Source: Lentzea pudingi (lineage in GTDB: Bacteria; Actinomycetota; Actinomycetes; Mycobacteriales; Pseudonocardiaceae). Taken from it: a stretch of 64,000 nucleotides of DNA. Below are positions 32,049-41,239 of this stretch, in pieces; position 1 is the stretch's first letter, and each line of letters begins with the position of its first letter. Under the pieces are notes generated by a model. It had not been told where the DNA came from. It worked only from the letters and a program-made list of their open reading frames with translations, and ran no database searches. The DNA is taken from positions 186,001-250,000 of the forward strand of contig NZ_BMNC01000001.1 in assembly GCF_014646255.1 (NCBI RefSeq). Reading direction: 5' to 3'. Made by a program: the position numbers and the translations under genes.

Positions 32049-32693
32049 ATGCTGATCGATCACACGGTGCCACTGGGCACCGCGCTCACCGTGACCCACG
32101 CGTCGGAACGTGGACCGCGCAAGCACAACGCCGACGCTTTCGCCGTGGGCCGCCGCACGTTCGTGGTCGCCGACGGCGTGGGCGACTCCTCCGCCGCCGC
32201 CGAAGCCGCGTGGGCCGCCGCCCGTGCCGCCGCGTTGGTGGTCGACCCGGTCTCGGCGATCCTCGCCGCCCGTGACGCCCTCCAGGTGCATTCCGGCGAC
32301 GCGGTGATCGTCGTCGCCACAGCCCGTCCCGAGGGAGGCTTCGACGTGGCCTGGGCCGGCGACTCCCGCGCGTACGCCTCCAGCGGCCCGGACCTCGTCC
32401 AGCTCACCACCGACCACACGGTCGCCCAGTACTTCCGCGAGCGAAGCCTCGTTCCCGCACCGCGGCTGGAGCACGTTGTCACCAACACGGTCCGCCACGC
32501 GACGTTGCAGAACATCGGCCGTGCGTCAACGCGCGCTCCTAGGATCGCCCTCGTGTCCGACGGCATCTACGGACCGTTGGGGCACAACGGGATTCGAGCG
32601 ATCATGTCCGGCCACGTCTCGGCGGAGCGTCTGGTGCGTGCGGCCCTGTACGCGCGTGGCACCGACAACGCGACGGCGCTGGTCGTCAGCTGA
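32049..32693 (+). CDS. PP2C-like serine/threonine phosphatase
   Basis: A 214-residue PPM-type phosphatase. Metal-binding and core motifs are visible: ERGPRKHNADAFAV (equivalent of R/D-x-NED), VADGVGD, AWAGDSRAYA, LVSDGIYG and GTDNATALVV (final GxDN). It is compact (family about 230-250 residues), with no membrane segment, and probably acts on Ser/Thr kinase substrates. A strong ribosome site (GGAGG twice) precedes the ATG at 32049. It overlaps the convergent Ku gene by 8 bp. Confidence 0.85.
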   Translation: MLIDHTVPLGTALTVTHASERGPRKHNADAFAVGRRTFVVADGVGDSSAAAEAAWAAARAAALVVDPVSAILAARDALQVHSGDAVIVVATARPEGGFDVAWAGDSRAYASSGPDLVQLTTDHTVAQYFRERSLVPAPRLEHVVTNTVRHATLQNIGRASTRAPRIALVSDGIYGPLGHNGIRAIMSGHVSAERLVRAALYARGTDNATALVVS

Positions 32694-33483
32694 CCTTCCG
32701 CTTCTTCTTGCTGGCCTCGACGCTGCGCTGCAAGGCCTCCATGAGGTCCACGACGTCCGTGGACGCGGCCGGCTCGTCCTCGACCTTGACCTTGCGGCCC
32801 TTCTGCTTGGCCTTGATCAGCTTGTTCACCCGCGCGGTGTAGGTGTCGCGGTAGTCCTTAGGCCGCCAGTCGTCGGCCATCGACTCGACCAGCGACACCG
32901 CCATGTCCAGCTCCTTGCCGCGCGGCGCCCGGCCCTCCGGCGTGACGTCGAGCACGTCCTTCGGCTTGCGGATCTCGTCGGCGAAGAACAGCGTGTGCAC
33001 GGCGAGAATGCCGTTGTCCTCTTTGAGCGCGGTGAGGTACTGCTTGCCGCGCATCACGAACATGGCGATGCCCGCCCGGTTCGTCTTCTTCATCGCCTGC
33101 GCGAGGAGCAGGTAGGGGCGGGAGAAGTCGGCCTTGGCCGGCCCCAGCCAGTACGTCTTCTGGAAGTGCACCGGGTCGATCTCGTCGATGTCGACGAACG
33201 CCTCGATGTCGAGCGTGCGGCTGCGGCCCGGCGCGATCTCGTCCAGTTCCTCGGGCTCGACGATGACGTACTCGCCGTTGTCCAGTTCGTGGCCCTTCAC
33301 GATCTTGTCGTAGGGGACCTCACGACCGGTGCGCTCGTTGACCCGCTTGTAGCGGATGCGGTCCGACGTACCTCGTTGGAACTGGTTGAAGTGGACGGTG
33401 TGGTCCTCGGTCGCGCTGAACAGCTGCACCGGGATGCTCACCAGCCCGAAACTGATGGAACCGCTCCAGATCGACCTCGCCAT
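32686..33483 (-). CDS. ku: Ku protein for non-homologous end joining
   Basis: A 265-residue bacterial Ku. The N-terminus MARSIWSGSISFGLVSIPVQL, then the beta-barrel (YKRVNERTGREVPYDKIVKG, DIDEIDPVHFQKTYWLGP) and YLLLAQAMKKTNRAGIA are diagnostic. The Lys-rich C-terminal tail (SKKKRKVS) is typical and helps recruit ligase D. It forms a homodimeric ring on broken DNA ends. No ligase D gene is adjacent in this window. The start at 33483 is at the standard Ku N-terminus, and the 63-bp gap upstream separates it from a divergent phosphoesterase gene. Confidence 0.96.
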   Translation of the reverse strand: MARSIWSGSISFGLVSIPVQLFSATEDHTVHFNQFQRGTSDRIRYKRVNERTGREVPYDKIVKGHELDNGEYVIVEPEELDEIAPGRSRTLDIEAFVDIDEIDPVHFQKTYWLGPAKADFSRPYLLLAQAMKKTNRAGIAMFVMRGKQYLTALKEDNGILAVHTLFFADEIRKPKDVLDVTPEGRAPRGKELDMAVSLVESMADDWRPKDYRDTYTARVNKLIKAKQKGRKVKVEDEPAASTDVVDLMEALQRSVEASKKKRKVS

Positions 33484-33546
33484 GCAGGTCAAGTACCCGG
33501 TTGGAGGGGAGGTTACTCGTCTTCCCGTGATTGCTACGGTCGCGCG

Positions 33547-34038
33547 GTGAGAGTCGTCGTGCTGTCCGACACCCATGCGCCGCGGTTCTGGAAGCGGTGC
33601 CCTCCGGCCGTGGCCGAGCACTTGCGGTCAGCTGATCTGATCCTGCACGGGGGAGACGTCTGCGTGGCTCCCGTGCTCGACGAGCTGGCGCAGTACGCAC
33701 CGGTCATCGCCGTCTGCGGCAACAACGACGGGCCCGACGTGGTGGCCTGGGGCGCGCCGGACGTCGTCGAGTCCGACATCGACGGCGTGCCGTTCGCGAT
33801 GATCCACGACAGCGGCCAGAAGACAGGCCGGATGACGAGGATGCGCCGCCGGTTCCCCGCCGCGCGCCTCGTCGTGTTCGGGCACTCGCACATCCCGTGG
33901 GACGAGGAGGAGGACGGCGTGCGGGTGTTCAACCCCGGCTCGCCGACCGACAAACGACGTCAGCCGCAGGGCACGATCGGCCTGCTGGAGGTTCAGGACG
34001 GCGCGCTGCTCGACGCCCGGATCGTGCCGGTCACCTGA
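33547..34038 (+). CDS. YfcE/MJ0936-type metallophosphoesterase
   Basis: A 163-residue calcineurin-like phosphoesterase with all metal motifs: SDTHAPRF (Asp8, His10), LHGGDV, CGNNDG, IHDSGQ and FGHSHIPW, then FNPGSPTDKR. Family members are Mn-dependent phosphodiesterases with broad in vitro substrates; the physiological role is unknown. GTG start at 33547 (VRVVVLSDTH). The 3' end overlaps the convergent alpha/beta hydrolase by 46 bp. Confidence 0.9.
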   Translation: MRVVVLSDTHAPRFWKRCPPAVAEHLRSADLILHGGDVCVAPVLDELAQYAPVIAVCGNNDGPDVVAWGAPDVVESDIDGVPFAMIHDSGQKTGRMTRMRRRFPAARLVVFGHSHIPWDEEEDGVRVFNPGSPTDKRRQPQGTIGLLEVQDGALLDARIVPVT

Positions 34039-34760
34039 GCCCAGGCCGCGAGCCGCGGGCCGAGCACCTCGTAGACGGCGGGGTCGAACCCCATGCCGGT
34101 GTGGGTGCTGCCGACCTCGACGCACTCGGCGCACGGGTCCTGGCACAGCTCCCACGGCACGACGCCGTCCGAGCGGGAGAAGATCGAGATCGCGGGCACC
34201 CGCAACGGCTCGGCGAGCATCTTCACGTGCTCGTCGTAGCAGGGGCCGCGCAGGCAGTCGTCGTCGAGCAGTCCGGGCACTCCCGCCGAGGCGAGGCGGG
34301 TGAGGAACCGGGCGATGCGCATGGCACGCGGGTGCGCTCCCGTCGGGTCGAGCACGGGGCTGCCGAGCATGGCCAGGCCGTGCACCAGATCGGGGCGCAG
34401 GGCCGCGACGAGACGACCGAGCCAGCCGCCACGGCTCTGACCGAACAGGACCACCGGACGCCCGGTCCGCTCGGCGTGCTCCTCGGTGCGGTGCAGCAGT
34501 TTCGCGAGCAGGTCCCCGGTGCAGCCGACGGTCAGCCCGACCCCGGCGCTCACCGGCGCGAAACCGCGGGCGCGCAACCACGAGGCCGCCGGCAGCAGGC
34601 TCACGTCACCCGCGCCGAAACCGGGCACGAGCACGACGCCCAAGCCCTGCCCCAGCTTCGGATCGGTGTTCCGCCACACCGGGTGCCGCAGCAGCCTGGG
34701 CACACTCCACAGTGCGCGGACGACACCTTCCCTTGCGGTAGCACGAGATCCGTCGGTCAT
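33993..34760 (-). CDS. Alpha/beta hydrolase (lipase/esterase-like)
   Basis: A 255-residue alpha/beta-hydrolase-fold protein. VVLVPGFGAGDVSLLPAASWL gives the oxyanion region, GQSRGGW the nucleophile elbow, and SIFSRSDGVVPWE the acid loop; the base His is probably in GSTHTGMGFD. Cysteines in CLRGPCYDE and CQDPCAECVEVGSTH resemble secreted lipases of the same type, but there is no signal peptide. Substrate unknown. Divergent upstream context is a 27-bp gap to the DUF2185 gene, which runs in the same direction. Confidence 0.82.
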   Translation of the reverse strand: MTDGSRATAREGVVRALWSVPRLLRHPVWRNTDPKLGQGLGVVLVPGFGAGDVSLLPAASWLRARGFAPVSAGVGLTVGCTGDLLAKLLHRTEEHAERTGRPVVLFGQSRGGWLGRLVAALRPDLVHGLAMLGSPVLDPTGAHPRAMRIARFLTRLASAGVPGLLDDDCLRGPCYDEHVKMLAEPLRVPAISIFSRSDGVVPWELCQDPCAECVEVGSTHTGMGFDPAVYEVLGPRLAAWAQVTGTIRASSSAPS

Positions 34761-34787
34761 GCTCTGGGTTTGCCGGGCTCTCGCCGG

Positions 34788-35048
34788 TTAAACGCGCTTC
34801 ACCGGGACGAGGCCGTTCGCCGTTCTCTCGAACGCGGCACCGACCGGCTGCTCGAACAGCGGTTCCAGCTCCTCGTCGGCGAAGAGGAGCTCGCGCAACG
34901 GGACCAGCACGGCCTCGTCCCGGTGCTCCGGCGTCTCGTCGCCCGCGAACACCCGCCAGCCGCTGTCCTGTTCGGACTCCGGCTTCTCCCGGTGCAGCCG
35001 GCCGGCCGGTTCGCCGTCCCGCGCCACCCGTGCCGAGACGACGGCCAC
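34788..35048 (-). CDS. DUF2185 / Imm33-like protein, possibly the 3' part of a frameshifted gene
   Basis: An 86-residue DUF2185-type domain: VAVVSARVARDG, LHREKPESEQDSGWRVFAGDE, then PLRELLFADEELEPLFEQPVGAAFER, matching the family pattern of SGWRxFxGDE followed by a GsxFeR tail. Related proteins include Imm33-type immunity proteins, but no toxin gene is visible here. The GTG at 35048 begins two bases beyond the stop of a 30-codon frame (35051-35143). That frame's C-terminus (ALRDSG) would run naturally into LRVAVVSARV if one base were added. Both a frameshift and translational coupling are possible. Confidence 0.65.
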   Translation of the reverse strand: MAVVSARVARDGEPAGRLHREKPESEQDSGWRVFAGDETPEHRDEAVLVPLRELLFADEELEPLFEQPVGAAFERTANGLVPVKRV

Positions 35049-35050
35049 CC

Positions 35051-35143
35051 TCAGCCCGAGTCCCGCAACGCCTCCAGCTCCTGGTGCAGCGCCGACACCT
35101 CGTCCCAGGTGAGGTCGGCCCACCCGCGTTCGTCGTCCGTCAC
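35051..35143 (-). CDS. 30-codon frame, probable N-terminal part of the DUF2185 gene
   Basis: Reads VTDDERGWADLTWDEVSALH and ends ELEALRDSG, an acidic amphipathic helix. The GTG at 35143 overlaps the stop of the upstream 209-residue gene as GTGA, so it is likely translated. It ends two bases before the DUF2185 start in another frame. It is either a tiny leader peptide or the N-terminus of the same protein split by an indel. Confidence 0.45.
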   Translation of the reverse strand: MTDDERGWADLTWDEVSALHQELEALRDSG

Positions 35144-35769
35144 GGCAGGCCGCACCGAGGGTCGTCGGACGATTCGTCGTGTCGCCAGCCGCTGAGGGCC
35201 GTCGCGTCGGCGAACAGCAGGCGCGCCTCGTCCACCAGCACGTGGCCGCACTGGACCGACTCGGCCACCTCGCCCTTCGCGCACTCCACCCACACCGAGT
35301 GCCACCGCTCGGCGTACTGGCCCTCCATGCGCTCGTCCAGCACCTGCGACGGTCCGGCCGGCAGACCGCGCACCGCCACGGCCCAAGCGCCGTGGAACGG
35401 CACCACGGCACCCTCCGGCTGCGCGTCGAGCAGCGTGCGCACGCGGGTGGCGTGCGGCATGCGCGGGACCTGCCGGACGGACGCGTCGAGCCCCGTCCTC
35501 GCCACCGCGGAACCCAGGCCGTCGAGGTCCACGTCGAACGCGTACCAGCCGCTCATCGAGGCGAGGTCCAGCGCACGGACCGCTTCCGCGGCCTGCGGGC
35601 CCACGATCTCGACGTCGGCGGCCGCGTTCGCCCGCTCGACGACGTGATCGGGCGCGTCACCCTCCTCCAGCAGCGGCGGCCGATCGCCCGACCAGATCCG
35701 GAGCAGACCGAAGTCGATCAGCAGCAGCTCACCCGACGGAAAGGACGCGGTGCCCAGCAGTTCCGGCAT
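35140..35769 (-). CDS. Hypothetical protein
   Basis: A 209-residue soluble, acidic protein without signal peptide or recognisable motif. It begins MPELLGTASFPSGELLLIDF and contains GAWAVAVRGLPAGPSQV and WHSVWVECAKGEVAESV; the pattern of short beta-strands suggests an alpha/beta or immunity-type fold, but I cannot place it in a family. It overlaps the next small frame (GTGA), and its start is 3 bp from the stop of the discoidin enzyme gene upstream. This would put three genes in one transcript with the two large secreted enzymes, or mark a chance abutment. Confidence 0.6.
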   Translation of the reverse strand: MPELLGTASFPSGELLLIDFGLLRIWSGDRPPLLEEGDAPDHVVERANAAADVEIVGPQAAEAVRALDLASMSGWYAFDVDLDGLGSAVARTGLDASVRQVPRMPHATRVRTLLDAQPEGAVVPFHGAWAVAVRGLPAGPSQVLDERMEGQYAERWHSVWVECAKGEVAESVQCGHVLVDEARLLFADATALSGWRHDESSDDPRCGLP

Positions 35770-35772
35770 GCG

Positions 35773-38631
35773 TCATGCTCTCACCACAACGCTGCGCAGC
35801 GAGGCGTGGCCCGGCCGCCACCGGGTCGACACGGCGACGTAGCGGGCGGGCAGTGCGGACCCGTAGGTCTTGCCGTCCAGGCTGTAGGTGACCGTGTGCG
35901 GCGGCGGCACTCCGTTCGTCCACTTGAGACTGGTCGTGACGTTGTACGCGTCCCCGAGATCGACGACCATCCGGCCGTCCCGCCCCGGCGTCCAGGCGGT
36001 GCGTTCGGAGCCGTCGACCGCGGCGCCCGGATCGCTCATCCCGGGCGGCAGCACGGAGTTCGGGAACGTGACGCGGCCCAGCGCGAGGTCGTTGATCGGG
36101 AACGGCGTGACCAGCGGCATGCTCACCGTGCGCTCACCCCGGCCCAGCGCGACCGGAAGGCTCCGGCCGTCGCGGTGGACCAGCACGAACATGGCCGGGC
36201 CACCCCGGAAGGTGACGCGCTGGGCATTGTGCACGACGGCGGTGACGCCCGCGGGGATGCCCCGGGCGGTGAACCACGGCGCCTCGACCCGCGCGGTGGC
36301 GGCGGGCAGGCTGAGCGCGTACTCCGTGCCGTCACGGGTGGTGACCTGCGTGCCGCGGTACAGCCGGGTGCCCCGCAGGCGGACCGTGCCGGTGACGTCG
36401 GCGCCGGACAGGTTGAAGAGGCTGAGGAACCCGTCCGCGGCGCTCGCGCTCACCCCGGGAGGACATTGCGGGGCGGGTTCCGCGGCGATCTTGCGCAGAT
36501 CGGCCCGGACGTAGCCCTCGACCAGGCCGGCGGGCACGGTGATCGTGTCGCCCCGCACGGTGATCGGCTCGGCGGACCGCGCGACGAACCCCGCGCGGCC
36601 GTCCACGTCGAGCCAGCCCGGCGTGCTCAGGTCCGCGCGGGGGTACGAGGCCACCGAGGTCCACGTGGCGCCGTCGGTCGACGTCTCGATGCGATAAGCG
36701 ACGGCAGCCGCTGTCTCCCAACGCAAGCGCACACGCTGCACGGTCGTGGCGGTGCCCAGGTCGACGGCGATCCAGCTGTCCGCGCGGCCGCGTTCGGCAC
36801 GGGCGACCGCCCAGCGCGTGGCCGGATCGCCGTCGGTCGCCTTCGCGGGTTCGTAGCCGGGGTCGAACGACGACGCCGTCGTCGTGCCCTGACCCACCTC
36901 GAAGTCGAACAACGAGTAGCCGTAGGTGGGGTGGGGCGTGACGCCGACCATGCGGACGTGCCGCGCGGTCGTGGCCGGGAACGTCAGTTCGTCGACCCGG
37001 AACCCCTCGCGTGCCTGGACCGTGACGCGGCCCGCCGACCCCGTGTACGTGCGGGCACCCGTGAGGATCCCTGTCAGCGCGAGGTTGTGCACGTCGACCC
37101 GGCCGGGGCGGGGGAGCGCGCAGACGATCGTGCCGGTCGGCAGGGTCGCGGTGCCGGCGAACCCGTCCGCGAACCGCAGCAGGCTCGCCGTCGCGTCGAA
37201 ACCGTCGCGGATCTTCTGGTAGGCCACGGTGGTGCGTCCCGTGACGGCCACTGGTGGCAGCAGCATCGGGGTCGATCCGCTGATCTTGAACAGCCAGTCG
37301 TCGTGCGAGGGCTGCCAGGCGAGCTTCGTGAACCCCGGCTTCGTCACCGTGCCCGCCCACGCGGCCGCCGACTGGTGCGTCAGCAGGCCGGGGTCGGCGC
37401 CGTGGTCGATCGTGATCGCGGCGCGGGTGAAGAACTCCGCCTCGGACACGGGTTTCGCAGGTGGGCGCAGTTCGTGCAGCAGGTAGCTGATCGCGAGTTC
37501 CGCGCGTGCCTCCGGCTCGTACTTGGCCTCGCCGGAGAACTTCGCCAGCCGGTGGACCGGTGGGTGGGCCTGGTAGGCGAGCAGCCGCGACGCGAGCGCG
37601 GCCTCGGACCGGGCCGCCATCGGGTCGCGCAGGACGGTGGAGCGGAAGGCGAGCGGGATGACGTCCCGGCCGTAGAGGTGCTCGCGGTCGTTGACCATCG
37701 GCATCAACGGCTCACCGGCGTCGCTCATCGTGGCGAGGATGGTGCGCCACAGCAGTTCCCCGTTGGGCTGCTTGGTCAGCACCTCGGGCAGCGGCCGTCC
37801 GGCGAGCAGGAAGTGCACCGCGTTGCGGCCCGACGTGCGCCAGAGCTCCTCCTGGTAGTGCGGGCCGAACGAGCCGTGGTTCTCGACGATGAACGTGTCG
37901 TGCAGGTTCGTCGCGGTGTTGGCCGAGATCGGCGTCCCGTCCACTGTGGAGGGGTTGGCGAGGTCGGCGGCGGGCAGCCCCGCCTCGTTGCGGCTCCAGC
38001 GGCCGAACGCCTCGCGCCAGCCCGGTCCGTCGCCGTGCCAGGCCAGTCCGGGCGCGAGGGCCTGGGCGTAGACGCCCATCTCCTCCAGCTTGGTGTCGCC
38101 GCGGTGGCCGCCGGTGAGGCCGTTCGGCGTCCAGCTGCCGGAGCGCGGGTCGTTCGCGGTGCCGAGCGACGTCGTGTAGTCGGCCTGACCGCGCGCGATC
38201 GCCTCGACGTTCGCGCGTGTCCGCGGGTCGAGGTCGGGCCAGAGCAGGCGGGCGGCCAGCACGAAGTAGGACTGGAACGTGGTGTCCCAGAACAGGGTCT
38301 TGCCCCACTCGGTGCCGCCCGCCAGTACGTTGCTCGCCGCGAAGTGCTTGATCGTCGCGAGGGTGTGATCGCGCAGGACGTCCTTCTCGACACCGGCCAG
38401 CGCCGCGTCGTACGTACCCCTGGTGAGCAGGACGGCGTTGCCGAGCACGACCGCGAAGCCGAAGTCGGTGCGCCGGTAGCGTTTCGCCGTGGCGTCGTAC
38501 TGCGTCTCGGCCCACTTCGTGTGCCTCAGCAGCACCTCGTAGTAGGTGTCCTTGAGTTGGGCGACCGAGATCTTCGGCGCGACGGCCAGCACACCCGTGG
38601 CGTACAGGAACGTCCTGCGGTTGATCAGCAT
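35773..38631 (-). CDS. Tat-exported alpha/alpha-barrel protein with two discoidin domains
   Basis: A 952-residue exported protein. The N-terminus MLINRRTFLYATGVLAVAP fits a Tat-type RRxFL signal. The first half (about 25-420) is helical with WGKTLFWDTTFQSYFVLAARLLWPDL and GHRGDTKLEEMGVYAQAL, resembling (alpha/alpha)6 toroid glycosidases or lyases. Two F5/8 C-like modules follow: about 565-690 (GYEPAKATDGDPATRWAVAR) and about 825-950 (DPGAAVDGSERTAWTPGRDG). A beta-sandwich insert lies between them. The catalytic family is not recognised. Its start overlaps the end of the GH97 gene by 7 bp, so the two are co-transcribed and probably attack the same polysaccharide. Confidence 0.72.
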   Translation of the reverse strand: MLINRRTFLYATGVLAVAPKISVAQLKDTYYEVLLRHTKWAETQYDATAKRYRRTDFGFAVVLGNAVLLTRGTYDAALAGVEKDVLRDHTLATIKHFAASNVLAGGTEWGKTLFWDTTFQSYFVLAARLLWPDLDPRTRANVEAIARGQADYTTSLGTANDPRSGSWTPNGLTGGHRGDTKLEEMGVYAQALAPGLAWHGDGPGWREAFGRWSRNEAGLPAADLANPSTVDGTPISANTATNLHDTFIVENHGSFGPHYQEELWRTSGRNAVHFLLAGRPLPEVLTKQPNGELLWRTILATMSDAGEPLMPMVNDREHLYGRDVIPLAFRSTVLRDPMAARSEAALASRLLAYQAHPPVHRLAKFSGEAKYEPEARAELAISYLLHELRPPAKPVSEAEFFTRAAITIDHGADPGLLTHQSAAAWAGTVTKPGFTKLAWQPSHDDWLFKISGSTPMLLPPVAVTGRTTVAYQKIRDGFDATASLLRFADGFAGTATLPTGTIVCALPRPGRVDVHNLALTGILTGARTYTGSAGRVTVQAREGFRVDELTFPATTARHVRMVGVTPHPTYGYSLFDFEVGQGTTTASSFDPGYEPAKATDGDPATRWAVARAERGRADSWIAVDLGTATTVQRVRLRWETAAAVAYRIETSTDGATWTSVASYPRADLSTPGWLDVDGRAGFVARSAEPITVRGDTITVPAGLVEGYVRADLRKIAAEPAPQCPPGVSASAADGFLSLFNLSGADVTGTVRLRGTRLYRGTQVTTRDGTEYALSLPAATARVEAPWFTARGIPAGVTAVVHNAQRVTFRGGPAMFVLVHRDGRSLPVALGRGERTVSMPLVTPFPINDLALGRVTFPNSVLPPGMSDPGAAVDGSERTAWTPGRDGRMVVDLGDAYNVTTSLKWTNGVPPPHTVTYSLDGKTYGSALPARYVAVSTRWRPGHASLRSVVVRA

Positions 38632-41174
38632 GTCAGGGCTGCCTCCGCCCAGTCGGCGTGGTCGAAGTTGCGGCCGTCGCCGCCGTCGGTGACGCGGAGG
38701 CTGAGCATCCGGACGCCGCTGACGTCGACGTCGATCGGCACCGCCGCGCCCTTGCCCCGGATGGTTCCGCTGTCGTACAGGGGTTTGTCGTCGCCGTAGA
38801 GCTGGAACACGACCGAGCCCGGTTCCGTGGTCTCGTCGTCGAGGCCGATCTTCGCGATGAGGCGCTCGCAGCTCCTGCCGAGGTAGACGGAGACCTCGGA
38901 CGGCGCGTGCGTGCCGAGCCCCTTGGTGTAGGTGACGCCGCCGATGGACAGCGCGTTGCCGTCACCGGCGGTGTTCTCGCCGTTGGACCTGTCCCGTTCG
39001 ACCGGGCCCCAGCCGTTGGTCTCGCTCTGGAACGGCAGGTCGCTGACCTGCGCTCCATTCACCGGCGCCGGGGGAGGGACGAACGCCTTCACGGCCTGCT
39101 CCACGTGCACGCCGCCGAAGGTGGCGACGATCGGGAGGTCCACCGGGCCGGCCTGAGATCCGGCGGTGAGCCGCCAGCGGCCGTTGATCGACTCGCCGGG
39201 CGCGAGCCTGGGGCGGCGGATCGTCGCTCCGCTCACGGACCAGCCCTCCGGCGCGGTCGCCGTCAGCCTGACGTCGCGGATCTCCTTGTCGCCGTTGGTG
39301 AACGTGCCGGTGACCTCGATCGTCGAGCCCGCCGGGGTGTCGGTCGTGCCGGCCGGCGTGACGGTCAGGGTGGTCTTCGGGACCTGGCGGATCGGCCGGT
39401 CGCACGTCTTCAAACCGGGCCGGTAGCGGCAGACGACGGCCGCGAACCCGCCGTTGCGCCTGGTGGGCACGGAAAGCGTGTCGGTGTTGCGCAGGACCTG
39501 CGTGTCGCGCACGACGTCGGCCCGGATCGCGGGGTCGCGGACGGTCTCGACCAGCCACTGCCCGCCGCCGAGGAAGCTCAGCGGCGCACGGAGGGTGCGG
39601 TCCTGGGTGGCGATGCCGCCGACGAACCACCTCTCGCCGTTGCGGCGCGCGACCACGGCGTGCGAGTCGGGATCGCCGTCGAGCATCCGGGTCTCGTCCC
39701 AGACCGTCGGGAGTTGGTTGAGGTAGCGCAGCGCCTCCGGATGCCGTTCGTAGGCCTCGGGCTTGTCCGCGAAGTGGGTCCAGCCGGACTCGTAGACGAC
39801 CGGCAGCGCGACCTCGTGCGCGATCGACGCCTCCTTCGTGCCGACTTCGAGCGACACGGGCGTGTAGTCCATCGAGCCGGCGACGTTGCGGGTGAAGAAC
39901 TGCACGGGGTTGTTGGCTGCGGGCGGGTAGTTCTCCGCGCCGCGCACGGCCTCCATCGTGAGCACGTGCGGCCAGGTGCGCGCGAGTCCGTGCGGGATGG
40001 TGGAACCGTGGAAGTTGACCATCAGCCTGAGGTCGGCCGTCTTCTGCAGGACCGCGTCGTACCAGCGATAACGGTCCTGCGAGTCGGACTCCATGAAGTC
40101 GAGCTTCACGCCCTTCGCACCCCACTGCTTGATCCTGGGCAGCACGGTGTCGCGTTCCTGCGCGGTGTCGAGGTCGCTCCAGCGCAGCCACAACAGGATC
40201 TCGACGCCCTGCGCGCGGGCGTACCGGATGAGCTCCGGCACCCACGCGCTGCTCCAGCCCTCGTCGACCAGCGTGTACTCCCAGCCGTTGCGGGCGGCGA
40301 AGTCCACGTACTGCTTTTGCCGCGCGAAGTCACCGGGGCTCGAGTGCTCGCTCAGCCACGACCACGCGACCTTGCCCGGCTTGATCCAGCTCTGGTCCGC
40401 GACCCTCGCGGGGGAGGCCAGGTCGTCCACGAGCGTGGAGGTGCTGACCGTGGCGAGGTCGCCGACGATCGCGGTGCGCCACGGAGTCGTGCCGGTCGAG
40501 GCGACCTGGGCGTCGGCGAGCACGACCTGGAAACCGTCGCCGCTCTTGCGCAGTCTGCTGCCCGCGTACCGGCCGTCCACATCGGACTCGGTGAGTAACG
40601 CGAAGTCCTGGCCGTTCTGGAAGAGCGACGGGTAGCCGAAGTCACCGGTGGCCTCGCCCGCGGTCGTGCGCACGCGATTGGCCTCGTACCACGCGTTGTA
40701 GGGCAGCAGCCACGCCTTCGACTCGTCCGGGACGACGAAGCTGGACACCTCCCCGGTGACCGTCGCCGGCTGCGGCAGCACGTAGCGGTAGGCGACGCCG
40801 TCCGCCGAGACGCGCACGACCAGGTCGAAGCTGCCCGACGCGGCGCGGAAGCCCAACTGGCTCTCAGTCATCCGCGCGGCGCGCTGCACCCGTTTGCCGG
40901 TCGGCATCGCGTACCGCTCCATGACAACGCGGTCACGCCGTCCGGTGAAGACCAGGTCCTCCGTGAGATCGGCGGTCGTCGTGGTGAGTCCGACCGAAGC
41001 GGGCTGGAGCACGGTTCTGCCCTGCCTGCGGACGGCAAGGGTCAGATTTCCGCTGTTCAGGGCCACTTCCGCGGTGACCTGGCCCGGACCGGTGACGGTC
41101 CAGCCGGACGGCGCGGCGACGGCGGGCGCGGCGGGCAACAGCAGGGCGAGCACGAGTACAAGCAGTCGTGACAT
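38625..41174 (-). CDS. Secreted GH97 glycosidase with NPCBM module
   Basis: An 849-residue exported enzyme. The signal peptide ends near VAA-PSG (about 21). Next come a GH97 N-terminal beta-sandwich (about 25-260), a TIM barrel (about 265-530, ending each strand with WSWLSEHSSPG, YTLVDEGWS, LLWLRWSD, GVKLDFMESD) and a GH97 C-terminal sandwich. A NEW3-like domain (about 640-725) and an NPCBM carbohydrate-binding module (about 735-849, GVTYTKGLGTHAPSEVSVYL) follow. Asp359 in VKLDF matches the nucleophile of retaining GH97 alpha-galactosidases rather than the inverting SusB type. The ATG at 41174 gives a clean signal peptide. First gene of its operon, with a palindrome 66 bp upstream. Confidence 0.88.
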   Translation of the reverse strand: MSRLLVLVLALLLPAAPAVAAPSGWTVTGPGQVTAEVALNSGNLTLAVRRQGRTVLQPASVGLTTTTADLTEDLVFTGRRDRVVMERYAMPTGKRVQRAARMTESQLGFRAASGSFDLVVRVSADGVAYRYVLPQPATVTGEVSSFVVPDESKAWLLPYNAWYEANRVRTTAGEATGDFGYPSLFQNGQDFALLTESDVDGRYAGSRLRKSGDGFQVVLADAQVASTGTTPWRTAIVGDLATVSTSTLVDDLASPARVADQSWIKPGKVAWSWLSEHSSPGDFARQKQYVDFAARNGWEYTLVDEGWSSAWVPELIRYARAQGVEILLWLRWSDLDTAQERDTVLPRIKQWGAKGVKLDFMESDSQDRYRWYDAVLQKTADLRLMVNFHGSTIPHGLARTWPHVLTMEAVRGAENYPPAANNPVQFFTRNVAGSMDYTPVSLEVGTKEASIAHEVALPVVYESGWTHFADKPEAYERHPEALRYLNQLPTVWDETRMLDGDPDSHAVVARRNGERWFVGGIATQDRTLRAPLSFLGGGQWLVETVRDPAIRADVVRDTQVLRNTDTLSVPTRRNGGFAAVVCRYRPGLKTCDRPIRQVPKTTLTVTPAGTTDTPAGSTIEVTGTFTNGDKEIRDVRLTATAPEGWSVSGATIRRPRLAPGESINGRWRLTAGSQAGPVDLPIVATFGGVHVEQAVKAFVPPPAPVNGAQVSDLPFQSETNGWGPVERDRSNGENTAGDGNALSIGGVTYTKGLGTHAPSEVSVYLGRSCERLIAKIGLDDETTEPGSVVFQLYGDDKPLYDSGTIRGKGAAVPIDVDVSGVRMLSLRVTDGGDGRNFDHADWAEAALTC

Positions 41175-41239
41175 CGTTGTCAGCTCCCGGGGTGAGACCG
41201 CTCCCATCGTGTGGAGCCGATCACGTCCCGGTCAAGTGG

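Noticed and set aside
32686..33483. A Ku-LigD end-joining operon
   Set aside because: Only Ku is present; the neighbours are a PP2C-like phosphatase and a phosphoesterase, not ligase, polymerase or nuclease domains of LigD.
35179..38799. 1206-codon open frame on the plus strand
   Set aside because: Antisense shadow of the discoidin enzyme gene; composition is Arg/Val/Gly/Asp-rich with no domain, typical of GC-rich reverse-strand frames.
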